DNA of 17,529 nt, taken from assembly GCA_905207535.1 (NCBI GenBank), contig CAJLLX010000032.1, forward strand, positions 1-17,529, read 5' to 3'. Below are positions 1 to 7,528 of this stretch, in pieces. The notes under the pieces were generated by a model. It searched no databases and was not told the DNA's origin. It saw nothing but the letters and a program-made list of their open reading frames with translations. The stretch's first letter is position 1. Each line of letters starts with the position of its first letter. Origin of the DNA: an uncultured Muribaculaceae bacterium (lineage in GTDB: Bacteria > Bacteroidota > Bacteroidia > Bacteroidales > Muribaculaceae). Made by a program: the position numbers and the translations under genes.

Positions 1-264
1 GCCTGCCAGTGTCCCCCGACCTCCGCGACCGTCTTTGTTAGTGAGGAAAGTCCATACCTCGCCGTTGCTCAGGCAGGTCTCGTCAAGGCTCATGTACGGT
101 CCGATGTTTGCTGCGTTGAAGTAGAAGCCGCCGCTCAGCTCTTCCTCACACCAGTCGGCATAGTCGCTGATTTTATTGCGGTACAGGTCAGCGAAATACT
201 TGCCGTTGACACAATACATCTGCGCTATGTGTTTAATCGACAGGGCCGTCGTTTCCACCTTCAT
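1..264 (-). CDS. ISAon1-type transposase, main ORF (partial, cut by window edge)
   Basis: This is the catalytic ORF of an insertion sequence; 88 residues are visible and the rest lies beyond position 1. I placed the start at the ATG at 264-262, inside the end of the upstream transposase ORF and in the +1 frame relative to it. The visible protein has an N-terminal region with the motif YCVNGKYFADLYRNK and then MSLDETCLSNGEVW at about residues 58-71. The Asp in SLDET is the likely first acidic residue of a DDE-type active site. The segment TNKDGRGGRGT that follows is typical of this transposase group. The reading frame stays open to the window edge. Family assignment is from recognition of the motif pattern; the remaining catalytic residues cannot be seen. 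Confidence 0.8.
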   Translation of the reverse strand, partial: MKVETTALSIKHIAQMYCVNGKYFADLYRNKISDYADWCEEELSGGFYFNAANIGPYMSLDETCLSNGEVWTFLTNKDGRGGRGTLAG

Positions 265-604
265 CTTTGAAAAAAGCCACGAACTCGGCGCTGAGTCGTG
301 TCCCTTCCTTATTGGGCAGTTCGAGATTGTAACTGAATATCTCGTTGGTCTCCTTGTCCCACCATTTGTTCTTGCGCATGTGCAGGAACACCGGTCTGCC
401 GCGCATCGGATAGTCCTGAACTGTAACGTAATCCGTGTATCCTCGCGCGATTATGTGTGGATTGCGGTAGTCCTCATCCGACAGTTTCTTCTTCTCGTCA
501 AGCCAGATGTTGTACGCTTGATCAGTACGTTCGAACTTGACAATCTCAAACAACTCGTTCATCCCTTCAGGGAGGCACATCCATATTGCATCTGCGGTTT
601 TCAT
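233..604 (-). CDS. ISAon1-type transposase N-terminal-region protein
   Basis: This 123-residue protein matches the small first ORF found in ISAon1-type elements of Bacteroidales, annotated as the transposase N-terminal region. Visible motifs are MWLCLPEG-like MCLPEGMNELFEIV near the start and a central segment with YTDYVTVQDYPMRGRP followed by KNKWWDKET. It probably supplies a DNA-binding function to the element, but that is inference. Its last 32 bases overlap the catalytic ORF in another frame, so the second ORF is likely made by reinitiation or by a +1 shift. A T6 run lies just before the overlap, but a -1 slip there meets a stop almost at once. The start ATG at 604-602 is the first Met and gives the family's usual length. 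Confidence 0.8.
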   Translation of the reverse strand: MKTADAIWMCLPEGMNELFEIVKFERTDQAYNIWLDEKKKLSDEDYRNPHIIARGYTDYVTVQDYPMRGRPVFLHMRKNKWWDKETNEIFSYNLELPNKEGTRLSAEFVAFFKDEGGNDGPVD

Positions 605-876
605 AACGCAAATTTAACACTTTCTCAAAAAATACATGCACCGTGATTTCGGCTTGACCCGATATATTCTTGATTTCCACGACCGCCGCAAAGCCCTGAC
701 GGTGATTGAAACCCTGTGGCATCATCTCCCTTTCCCGAAATCCAGAAAGAAATAGTCGCCCCCACCTGTCAGCCGAAGGAGTCAGACATCGAGCGTTAGT
801 GAAATTCCCGAGTATAATCGGTAATTCCTACACAATTTTCTTGTTTTCCCGATTATAGTTTGCTATCTAAAAAAAT
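605..876. other. Intergenic region between insertion sequence and GNAT gene
   Basis: This 272-base stretch holds no confident gene. It must contain the 5' end of the insertion sequence and the promoter of the downstream acetyltransferase. A 39-codon plus-strand ORF at 636-755 exists, but its product is unrecognised and it has no convincing ribosome binding site. A dyad element is present at 803-826, with a related half-site at 849-857. A box resembling the Bacteroidetes -7 element, but imperfect (TATAGTTTG), sits at 854-862. Confidence 0.6.
803..826. promoter_or_regulatory. Dyad-symmetric element upstream of the acetyltransferase
   Basis: The left arm AATTCCCGA (803-811) and right arm TCGGTAATT (818-826) are inverted repeats matching at 8 of 9 positions around a 6-base spacer. 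A nine-base inverted copy of part of it, CCGATTATA at 849-857, is the exact complement of TATAATCGG at 813-821. The arrangement lies 50-75 bases before the acetyltransferase start and could be an operator. It could also belong to the end of the insertion sequence. Function is inferred only from symmetry and position. Confidence 0.35.
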
Positions 877-1431
877 ATGATTATGATTATTGAGACAGAG
901 AGACTTATACTGAGGCCGTGGCGTGAAAGCGATGCGGAGGCGCTGTTCAGATATGCGTGTGACTCCGATGTTGGCCCGGTGGCCGGGTGGCCTCCGCACA
1001 CTTCGGTTGAAAACAGCCTTGAAATAATCCGCACCGTCTTTTCCGCCCCGGAAATATACGCCGTTGTGTTGAAAGAGACCGGCGAACCTGTCGGCTGTTG
1101 CGGAATCATGTTTGCTGACGGTCTTCACTCCGCATCCATGAAGCCGGGCGAGGCTGAGATCGGCTATTGGATCGGCAAGCCATACTGGGGGCAACGCCTG
1201 ATTCCCGAAGCCGTCGATGCCTTGCTGGCGCGATGCTTTGACGATCTGAAGCTCGACGCCGTATGGTGCGGATATTATGAAGGAAACACCAAATCGAAAC
1301 GGGTGTGCGAGAAATGCGGTTTCACATTTCACCACACAAACGCCGACATTCTGTCGCCGCTCGGCGACAGGCGCACCGAGCAGTTCTATAGAATGACTGA
1401 AGAAGACTACAGGCGCCGTCAACCTTTATAG
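877..1431 (+). CDS. GNAT-family N-acetyltransferase (RimJ/RimL-like)
   Basis: This is a 184-residue GNAT-fold acetyltransferase of the RimJ/RimL type, which moves an acetyl group from acetyl-CoA to an amine; the substrate cannot be read from the sequence. It opens with ETERLILRPW (residues 6-15), the classic first strand of this group. It then has AEIGYWIGKPYWGQRLIPEA (about 93-112), the acetyl-CoA-binding motif A, and NTKSKRVCEKCGF (about 137-149), motif B. The length is normal. Two in-frame ATGs (877 and 883) lie close together, so the start could be two codons later. It is cytoplasmic, with no signal peptide. It is the only plus-strand gene and converges on the esterase operon, overlapping its last gene by 6 bases. 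It is probably unrelated to the glycan-degrading genes. Confidence 0.9.
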   Translation: MIMIIETERLILRPWRESDAEALFRYACDSDVGPVAGWPPHTSVENSLEIIRTVFSAPEIYAVVLKETGEPVGCCGIMFADGLHSASMKPGEAEIGYWIGKPYWGQRLIPEAVDALLARCFDDLKLDAVWCGYYEGNTKSKRVCEKCGFTFHHTNADILSPLGDRRTEQFYRMTEEDYRRRQPL

Positions 1432-3363
1432 GTCGGTGGCGAAAGGCGCTACGGGGAGTCCTGACACTTTTCCGGTAAGATTTCCGCCCGGATAATCGGC
1501 CCAGGCATATCTTACAGCCACCGGATCGGGGGTCAGTGGCGATGACAGTCTTATGGTGCGGGCGGAGGTCTGTCGGGCGTTGGCATAGGCCCATTTCCCG
1601 TCGTTGCCTTTGATTATGAAGCCTGTCACGACACCGCCTGGGGTCTCGATCTCACCGTTGAAAGTCAGCTCCATATAGCCGTCGGCCGTGCGCACGCCGG
1701 TGCATACGGGTGCCTCGCAATTCTGCGGGCGGCGGTAGGTCTTGTCGAGCGCAAGCATCGTCAGGCGGCGTGCCACCTCCTCTTTATTTGTCGGATGGAT
1801 GTCGACCGGATTGCCCAAATCTATAGCCGTGGCCATTGCAGTCGACGGCAGTTCAAGCGCTTTTGACTGTGCCTGACGCAACAGTGCCCATTGCGAGTCG
1901 GGCTGCACCGCCACGGGTTGCAGAAACCCGGCAAGCTGCACGAAATAGAATGGCATCGAGCTGTTGCCGAATGCCTTGCGCCACCCCTCGATCATGTTTT
2001 TAAAACAGCGTTCATAACGCTCGGCATTACCCACATTGGCGCACCCCTGATACCAGAACACGCCGGCAACGGGCATCACTCTGAGCGGATTGATCATGGC
2101 ATTGTAGAGCACTGTCGGATAATTCTGGCTTTCGGGCCATTCCACGCGCTCCTGAATCTTAGAGAAATCAGTCACGACGGTATAGCTCCACTCTCCGTCG
2201 AGGCTGTAACGATGGCCGTCGACCTCGGCATATGAAGGTTTCCAGATGCCTCCGCCCCCTGCATTGTCAATAACCTCAACCGTTATCACGTTGCTGCCCG
2301 CTTTCACCAGCCGGCCGTCAACCTCATAGTCGCGCCGGAGGTCAAAAATCTGACCGCTCCCCACGATTTCTCCGTTGAACCAGGTCGTGTCCCAGTCGTC
2401 TATGGCCCCGAGGCATAATTTCAGCGGTTTCCCCGCTGCCTCGGGGGGCAGGTTCAGCTGATACTGCATCGCCACTATGCCGTCGAAGCCGGGGAGCACG
2501 TTCTCTTCCCACATCGACGGTACCGGCATCTTTTCCCACTCGCTGTGCATGACTTTACGGTCGAACGGATAAGCGGGCTTGCCGGGGTTGTCATACGCAT
2601 CATAGACACGCATTATTTCGCGCTCCTTGAGCGCCTCAACGTTAGGTTCCGTCTCTCCCAGCAGCCCGTAACGGAACTCCATGCCGGGCACCCCCTTAAG
2701 CGACTCCCGCGGAGTCCACGCTTCTACCGGTGTGCCGCCCCAGCTCGCGTCGATCACCCCCACAGGCACATTCAGCGAATCCTGAAGCATTTTGCCGCAA
2801 AGATAGCCTATTGCCGAAAATGATGCCGCCGCGGGCGAGCATTCCGACCATCCGAATTCAACCGTGGCGTCATCGAGCGGAGTTACCGAAGCCGTGTTTC
2901 TGATCTGCAGCAACCTTAGGGTGGGGCGCTGCATGGTAGCCACAACGCGGTCGGCATCCATCAGCTGCGCCCAGTCGCCCTTCACGGGAAATTCCATATT
3001 CGACTGCCCCGAGCAGAGCCACACTTCGCCCGAAAGCACATTCTGCAGCACCTTGCGCCCCTTCTCGCCCGAGCCGTCGTCGACAACTACCGTATAGGGC
3101 CCTCCCGCAGGGGGAGTCTGTACCGTCATCGCAAAACTCCCGTTGCCATCGGCGCGGGTCTCACCCTCTCCCCCGGCCCAGTCGGCTCGGAAGGTCACCT
3201 TCGACTGTGGCGATGCCTTTCCGGTCACAGTCAGGGTGGCGTTCTGCTGCACTACCATATTGTCTGAGAAGATTGCCGGAAGCCTCACCTCACCATTCAG
3301 GGCCTGAGATGCCGCTATCATCAGAGCAACCGGTGCGATTGCCCGGTATCTGTAGGTTTTCAT
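1426..3363 (-). CDS. Secreted SGNH acetylesterase, sialate O-acetylesterase/CE20-like
   Basis: A 645-residue protein with a Sec signal peptide (about residues 1-24) and an SGNH-hydrolase fold of the sialate-O-acetylesterase type, which removes O-acetyl groups from carbohydrates. The nucleophile is Ser121 in SGQSNM. SWGGTPVEAW (207-216) carries the oxyanion region, WYQG (437-440) is the conserved block III, and DIHP (521-524) carries the catalytic His523. An N-terminal beta-sandwich lies at about 25-110. Residues about 270-400 form a second beta-sandwich inserted into the catalytic domain (LCLGAIDDWDTTWFNG), as described for CE20 xyloglucan acetylesterases. The substrate need therefore not be sialic acid. 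Its start overlaps the stop of the upstream GH2 gene as ATGA, showing translational coupling. It is the last gene of the block. Confidence 0.88.
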   Translation of the reverse strand: MKTYRYRAIAPVALMIAASQALNGEVRLPAIFSDNMVVQQNATLTVTGKASPQSKVTFRADWAGGEGETRADGNGSFAMTVQTPPAGGPYTVVVDDGSGEKGRKVLQNVLSGEVWLCSGQSNMEFPVKGDWAQLMDADRVVATMQRPTLRLLQIRNTASVTPLDDATVEFGWSECSPAAASFSAIGYLCGKMLQDSLNVPVGVIDASWGGTPVEAWTPRESLKGVPGMEFRYGLLGETEPNVEALKEREIMRVYDAYDNPGKPAYPFDRKVMHSEWEKMPVPSMWEENVLPGFDGIVAMQYQLNLPPEAAGKPLKLCLGAIDDWDTTWFNGEIVGSGQIFDLRRDYEVDGRLVKAGSNVITVEVIDNAGGGGIWKPSYAEVDGHRYSLDGEWSYTVVTDFSKIQERVEWPESQNYPTVLYNAMINPLRVMPVAGVFWYQGCANVGNAERYERCFKNMIEGWRKAFGNSSMPFYFVQLAGFLQPVAVQPDSQWALLRQAQSKALELPSTAMATAIDLGNPVDIHPTNKEEVARRLTMLALDKTYRRPQNCEAPVCTGVRTADGYMELTFNGEIETPGGVVTGFIIKGNDGKWAYANARQTSARTIRLSSPLTPDPVAVRYAWADYPGGNLTGKVSGLPVAPFATDL

Positions 3364-5177
3364 TTACTGTGATTTTTTATAAGCCGTTGGTTTCTTTCCC
3401 TGAGGCGGTCTTCGTCGATTTTTATTACTTTGCGGTCATATGTCATCAGACCGTTCACTTCGATCTCCACATCGGTCGTCTGCGTGTAGACTGCGCCGAC
3501 AAACCAGTCGTTGGCAAGCTGGTCAAGATAGTCGGCATAGCCGATATACCGGTCGGTCAGTTCTGCCGGAGTCTTGCAGTTGATATAACTGAATTCTCTG
3601 TCGGGAGCCCATATATGTCCGTCGACAATCATGCCGATGCCGCCGTATTCGCCCAACACATTGGCGCGTTTCGCATCGTAGACATGGGTAACCGGAGGTG
3701 ACGGATAGCTGTGGGCGTCGACCATGTCGCCACATGGATAATGGTTGCCTCCGCTGGCCGGATTCACCAGGCGCGACGGGTCATAGGCTTTGGTCCAGTC
3801 GGCAATCTCTTTGGTCTTGAACTGCCCCCAGGCCTCATTGAAAGGCACCCATACGGCTATGCACGGATAATTGTAAAGAGCGTCGATAATCTCTTTCCAC
3901 TCCTTGCGATAGGTCGCCTCGCTTTCAGGGGTGCGTTGCAGTTCCTCGCCGTCAAAATAGTTGCGCCCCTGCCACTCGGGATTCCTGTCGCCGCTCGGCA
4001 TATCCTGCCACACGATAATGCCCTTGCGGTCGCAGTAGGTGTACCATGTGGCCGGCTCCACTTTTATGTGCTTGCGAATCATGTTGTAGCCCCAGTCGAG
4101 GGTCTTGTCGACGTCATAAACCATCGCCTCATAAGAGGGTGCGGTGTAAAGTCCGTCGGGCCACCAGCCCTGGTCGAGCAGTCCGTAATGAAACAGGTCG
4201 CGGTTGTTAAGCTGAAGACGCACCATCCCCTTGTCGCCCATCTTGGTTGAGAACTTACGCATCGCCGCATAGCTGTCGACCTTGTCGAGGGTCTTCCCTC
4301 CGGCCGACAGACTCACCTCTACGTCATAGAGATGCGGGGAGTCGGGCGACCATAGCTTCACATCCTCAGGCATGGCGATAACCATCGGCTCTCCGGCAAC
4401 TGCTTTCCCTGTCGCAACGGTTTTGCCGTTATCCTTTACCGTTACCTCGGTCATGCATCCCTCTTTCCGGCCCGCAGTCTCAACATCCACTCTCAGGGTG
4501 TTGCGGTCAATGTCAGGCAATATTTTCAGGCCCGATATGTGTGTTTTGTTCACCGGTTCGAGCCATACCGTCTGCCATATGCCGGTAACGGGCGTGTACC
4601 AGATAATCTCCGGTTTCGCCACCTGCTTGCCGCGTGGTTGCGGGCCGCGGTCGGTCGGATCCCATACGCGCACAACGAGCTCGTTTTCCCCTCCTGCATT
4701 GAGAGCCGGAGTTATGTCGAGGCTGAAGGGTGTGTAGCCCCCGGTGTGGCTTCCTACTTTCGCGCCGTTCACCCACACGTCGGTCTGCCAGTCTACTGCG
4801 CCGAAGTTGAGCATGATGTCGCGTCCTCGCCATGATTTCGGGATGGAGAACCTGCGTTTATACCACAGCGCATTGTCGGCGCCAACCTCTTTGCCAACCC
4901 CCGACAGAGCCGACTCGGCGCAGAACGGCACGAGAATCTCGCCCTGATACCCCGCCGGCGCGACAGCATCGGCGCTGACAATCGCATAATCCCACAGTCC
5001 GTTGAGATTCTGCCATTCCTTACGTTCCATGATAGGGCGGGGATATTCCTGCCATACGTTCATGGGGTCGATATTCTCGCCCCATGCGGTCATTATCCTG
5101 TTTCCGGCCGGAGTGTTGGCCGGGGCGGCCTCAACCGCTCCGGCCAACAGTGCCGCTGCTATTAATAATCTGTTCAT
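3360..5177 (-). CDS. Secreted glycoside hydrolase family 2 (beta-galactosidase-like)
   Basis: A 605-residue GH2 enzyme with a Sec signal peptide ending near residue 18. The N-terminal jelly-roll sugar-binding domain covers about 45-208 (LNGLWDYA, VDWQTDVWVNG, GGYTPFSLDIT), an immunoglobulin-like domain follows to about 310, and a TIM barrel runs to the end. The likely acid/base is Glu448 in VPFNEAWG and the nucleophile Glu510 in LGEYGG. It lacks the C-terminal domains of LacZ-type enzymes and is of the short GH2 type common in Bacteroidales. GH2 cleaves terminal beta-galactosides, beta-glucuronides, beta-mannosides or arabinosides; the exact sugar cannot be told. Its ATG overlaps the GH31 stop as TGATG and its stop overlaps the esterase start as ATGA, so the three are co-translated. 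Confidence 0.88.
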   Translation of the reverse strand: MNRLLIAAALLAGAVEAAPANTPAGNRIMTAWGENIDPMNVWQEYPRPIMERKEWQNLNGLWDYAIVSADAVAPAGYQGEILVPFCAESALSGVGKEVGADNALWYKRRFSIPKSWRGRDIMLNFGAVDWQTDVWVNGAKVGSHTGGYTPFSLDITPALNAGGENELVVRVWDPTDRGPQPRGKQVAKPEIIWYTPVTGIWQTVWLEPVNKTHISGLKILPDIDRNTLRVDVETAGRKEGCMTEVTVKDNGKTVATGKAVAGEPMVIAMPEDVKLWSPDSPHLYDVEVSLSAGGKTLDKVDSYAAMRKFSTKMGDKGMVRLQLNNRDLFHYGLLDQGWWPDGLYTAPSYEAMVYDVDKTLDWGYNMIRKHIKVEPATWYTYCDRKGIIVWQDMPSGDRNPEWQGRNYFDGEELQRTPESEATYRKEWKEIIDALYNYPCIAVWVPFNEAWGQFKTKEIADWTKAYDPSRLVNPASGGNHYPCGDMVDAHSYPSPPVTHVYDAKRANVLGEYGGIGMIVDGHIWAPDREFSYINCKTPAELTDRYIGYADYLDQLANDWFVGAVYTQTTDVEIEVNGLMTYDRKVIKIDEDRLRERNQRLIKNHSK

Positions 5178-7486
5178 CAGTTATATTCTACTGTAATTTC
5201 ACGCGCTTTATCACATTTTGCCGCCGGCACATTGACAACGGTGCATCGGGTTGTCGCGTCATATGCGGTTTTCACATTTTTGCCGTCGACTTTCGCTGTG
5301 CCTTTGGCGGGTGCATCGGTGTTATAGATGCGCAGTTCGTAGGCGCGTTTCGCCGGAAGCCCGTCTGTCATCCCTTCGCGGGGGGCGATAGTGTAGGTTG
5401 CCAGGACTCCCTCGCTTTTATGCGAGATGCGTGTGTTGGCAAAATTGGTGTCGTAGTCGTTTGAGTCGCCCGAGTCCTCGTAAAGCACCGTTTCTCCGTC
5501 TTTTCCGGCAACGATATTCACGATAAGCTTTTCGGGGCGTTCGGTAGTGCTTTTAACCTCAGGAGGATTATTCACTATTACAGCACCCTCGCGATAGAAA
5601 TAAGGTGTCTGGTCGAGTGTGAAATCGAGAGTCTCGATGCTGTTTCCATTGATCATCCGGTTGTCGGCCACCGACCACCAGTTCCCCTCGGGAAACCATA
5701 TCTTTTTCGTGCTTACGCCGTTGGCCGAAGGTTCGGTCACGGGGGCTACCATTATGTCGTCGCCGAAGAAATATTGCCCCTCGAAGGTGTAGGCCTCGTC
5801 ATGTTCGGGATATTCATAATACATCGGGCGGCAGATTCCCACTCCGGTGTCATAGCTCTTGCGTGCCATGGTGTAGATGTAGGGGAAGAGGGCATAGCGC
5901 AGCTTGACCGCAGCATTGAGCTGCGGAAAGTTGTCGTAGGTCCATATCTGCCGGTTGATCCATGTGCCGATGGCGGCGTGGCTGCGGAATATCGGGGTGA
6001 ACACGCCGAACTGGAACCATCGCAGCAGCAGCTCCGGATCGTTTACCGGATAACTGCTGTCCCACATGTGGCCGCCGATGTCATGTCCCCAGTAGCCATA
6101 GCACACGTTTGATGCCGTGGCGGTGAAATAGGGCTGGAAAGCGAGCGACGCATAGTTGATGAAAGTGTCGCCCGAGAAGCCTATCTGGTAGCGGTGGCTG
6201 CCGAGTCCGCCCCAGCGGTGGAATATCATCGGACGGCGGTCGGGACGGTTTGCCTTCATGTCGTTGTAAAACACATGGTTGCACCAGAATGTTTCGCCGA
6301 GACCGTCGGTGTAGGGGCTTGTGAGATGCTGCTGCCAGTCGAGCCACCAGAAATCGACGCCCTGTTTCTCCATCGGGCGCAGGAAGTTGTTGGCGAATGC
6401 CTTATAGAATGTTTTGTCTTCAAGTTTCCAGGGTATAACTTTTGTGGTGTCGGCATTCAGCCCCATGTCGGCTGCCATACCGGCAAAGATGTCTTCCGTG
6501 TTGTCCACGCCCAGCGCGGGATGGAGGTTGAGCGCAAGGTGCATATTGCTGTCGTGGATATCTTTGAGTAGCTTTGTCGGGTCGGGAATGAGGGTGGTGT
6601 TCCAGCTCCAGCCGGTCCATCCGCCGCGTCCGTTAGATTTGTCGGGAGCCGGGTCACCGTTCCAGTGCCAGTCCATGTCGAGAATCAGCACATCGGTGTT
6701 GATGTCGTTGTCTTTGAGATTCCTGATGATGTTGCGGTAGTCGTCGGCGGTATAGTTCTCATATTTGCTGTACCAGTAGCCGAAAGCATAGTCGGGTGGC
6801 AGCGGCATCTTGCCGGCAATGAGTGTGTAGTCTTGCAGTGCGCGCTTGTAGTCATGGCCATAGCCGAGAAAATAGAGGTCGAGAGCCGCCATGTCGGTGC
6901 GCGGAGCCACCTGGTCAACTCCCGTCTCGTCGGGCACGAGTGCCAGCGAGCGGCTGCCGTCGGGGCGCACGCATTGAGGAGAGTCGTCAATTACGGCCCA
7001 TCCCGAGCGCGAGATCAGTCCGTTTTCCAGCTGCGAGCGGTAGCCGTCGCCGAAGCAGCGGTCGAGCGTGCGGCATGTGCCTTTGAGGTTTTTGCCGTCA
7101 CCCTGCCCGGGAAACCATGTCACGGGGCGCCCGTTCAGCTCCATCGTTATGTTGAGATTGCCGGGAGGATTCGGCTCGAAATATGGATTCGTACCTTTGC
7201 GGTATCTCAGTTTCAGTTTGTCGGTGTTGATGTAGAGAAATTCATCGTCTTCCGATTTTGTGAAGTGAGGCACAGGCAGATTGCGGTTTACCACGGTGAA
7301 TGTGGCGCGGTCTTCAAACTGTTTCAGGGGGCTGTACTCCACGCGAATCATCTCGGGAGTGAGCACTGTAAAGCGAACCATCCCCTCGGTCACCACCGCC
7401 TCGGGGTTGGCTACCGGATTCAGTTCGGCACCCGTGAGGGTGACGCAGGCCGAAATGGCTGCGATTATATTAAGCAAACGTTTCAT
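5177..7486 (-). CDS. Secreted glycoside hydrolase family 31 alpha-glycosidase
   Basis: A 769-residue GH31 enzyme with a Sec signal peptide (about residues 1-20), an N-terminal beta-sandwich, a TIM barrel from about 230 to 560 and C-terminal beta domains. The nucleophile is Asp383 in FWWLDWQQ. The acid/base is Asp440 in GFSGDT. Supporting signatures are VLILDMDWHW (266-275), YWGHDIGGH (465-473) and TPIFRSHA (497-504). Family members act on alpha-glucosides, alpha-xylosides, alpha-galactosides or alpha-GalNAc; which one applies here is not clear. It sits 42 bases downstream of the SGNH gene with no terminator between, and is translationally coupled to the GH2. Its length is complete for the family and I see no damage. 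Confidence 0.9.
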   Translation of the reverse strand: MKRLLNIIAAISACVTLTGAELNPVANPEAVVTEGMVRFTVLTPEMIRVEYSPLKQFEDRATFTVVNRNLPVPHFTKSEDDEFLYINTDKLKLRYRKGTNPYFEPNPPGNLNITMELNGRPVTWFPGQGDGKNLKGTCRTLDRCFGDGYRSQLENGLISRSGWAVIDDSPQCVRPDGSRSLALVPDETGVDQVAPRTDMAALDLYFLGYGHDYKRALQDYTLIAGKMPLPPDYAFGYWYSKYENYTADDYRNIIRNLKDNDINTDVLILDMDWHWNGDPAPDKSNGRGGWTGWSWNTTLIPDPTKLLKDIHDSNMHLALNLHPALGVDNTEDIFAGMAADMGLNADTTKVIPWKLEDKTFYKAFANNFLRPMEKQGVDFWWLDWQQHLTSPYTDGLGETFWCNHVFYNDMKANRPDRRPMIFHRWGGLGSHRYQIGFSGDTFINYASLAFQPYFTATASNVCYGYWGHDIGGHMWDSSYPVNDPELLLRWFQFGVFTPIFRSHAAIGTWINRQIWTYDNFPQLNAAVKLRYALFPYIYTMARKSYDTGVGICRPMYYEYPEHDEAYTFEGQYFFGDDIMVAPVTEPSANGVSTKKIWFPEGNWWSVADNRMINGNSIETLDFTLDQTPYFYREGAVIVNNPPEVKSTTERPEKLIVNIVAGKDGETVLYEDSGDSNDYDTNFANTRISHKSEGVLATYTIAPREGMTDGLPAKRAYELRIYNTDAPAKGTAKVDGKNVKTAYDATTRCTVVNVPAAKCDKAREITVEYN

Positions 7487-7528
7487 AAGTTATTGCGGAT
7501 GTTTGGGAAGTGAAATTCAGACACTCTG

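Larger units (their letters stand above)
1..604 (-). mobile_element. Left part of an ISAon1-type insertion sequence (one end outside the window)
   Basis: The two overlapping transposase ORFs define an insertion sequence read on the minus strand. Its 3' end lies beyond position 1. Its 5' end must lie somewhere to the right of 604, but without the other terminus I cannot identify the terminal inverted repeat or a target-site duplication, so the boundary given is only the coding part. Both visible ORFs are undamaged, so the element may still be functional. Confidence 0.7.

Noticed and set aside
609..616. TAAATTTG on the minus strand, an exact -7 consensus match before the transposase
   Set aside because: It ends only four bases before the ATG, so the transcript would start inside the gene, and no -33 box is at the right spacing.
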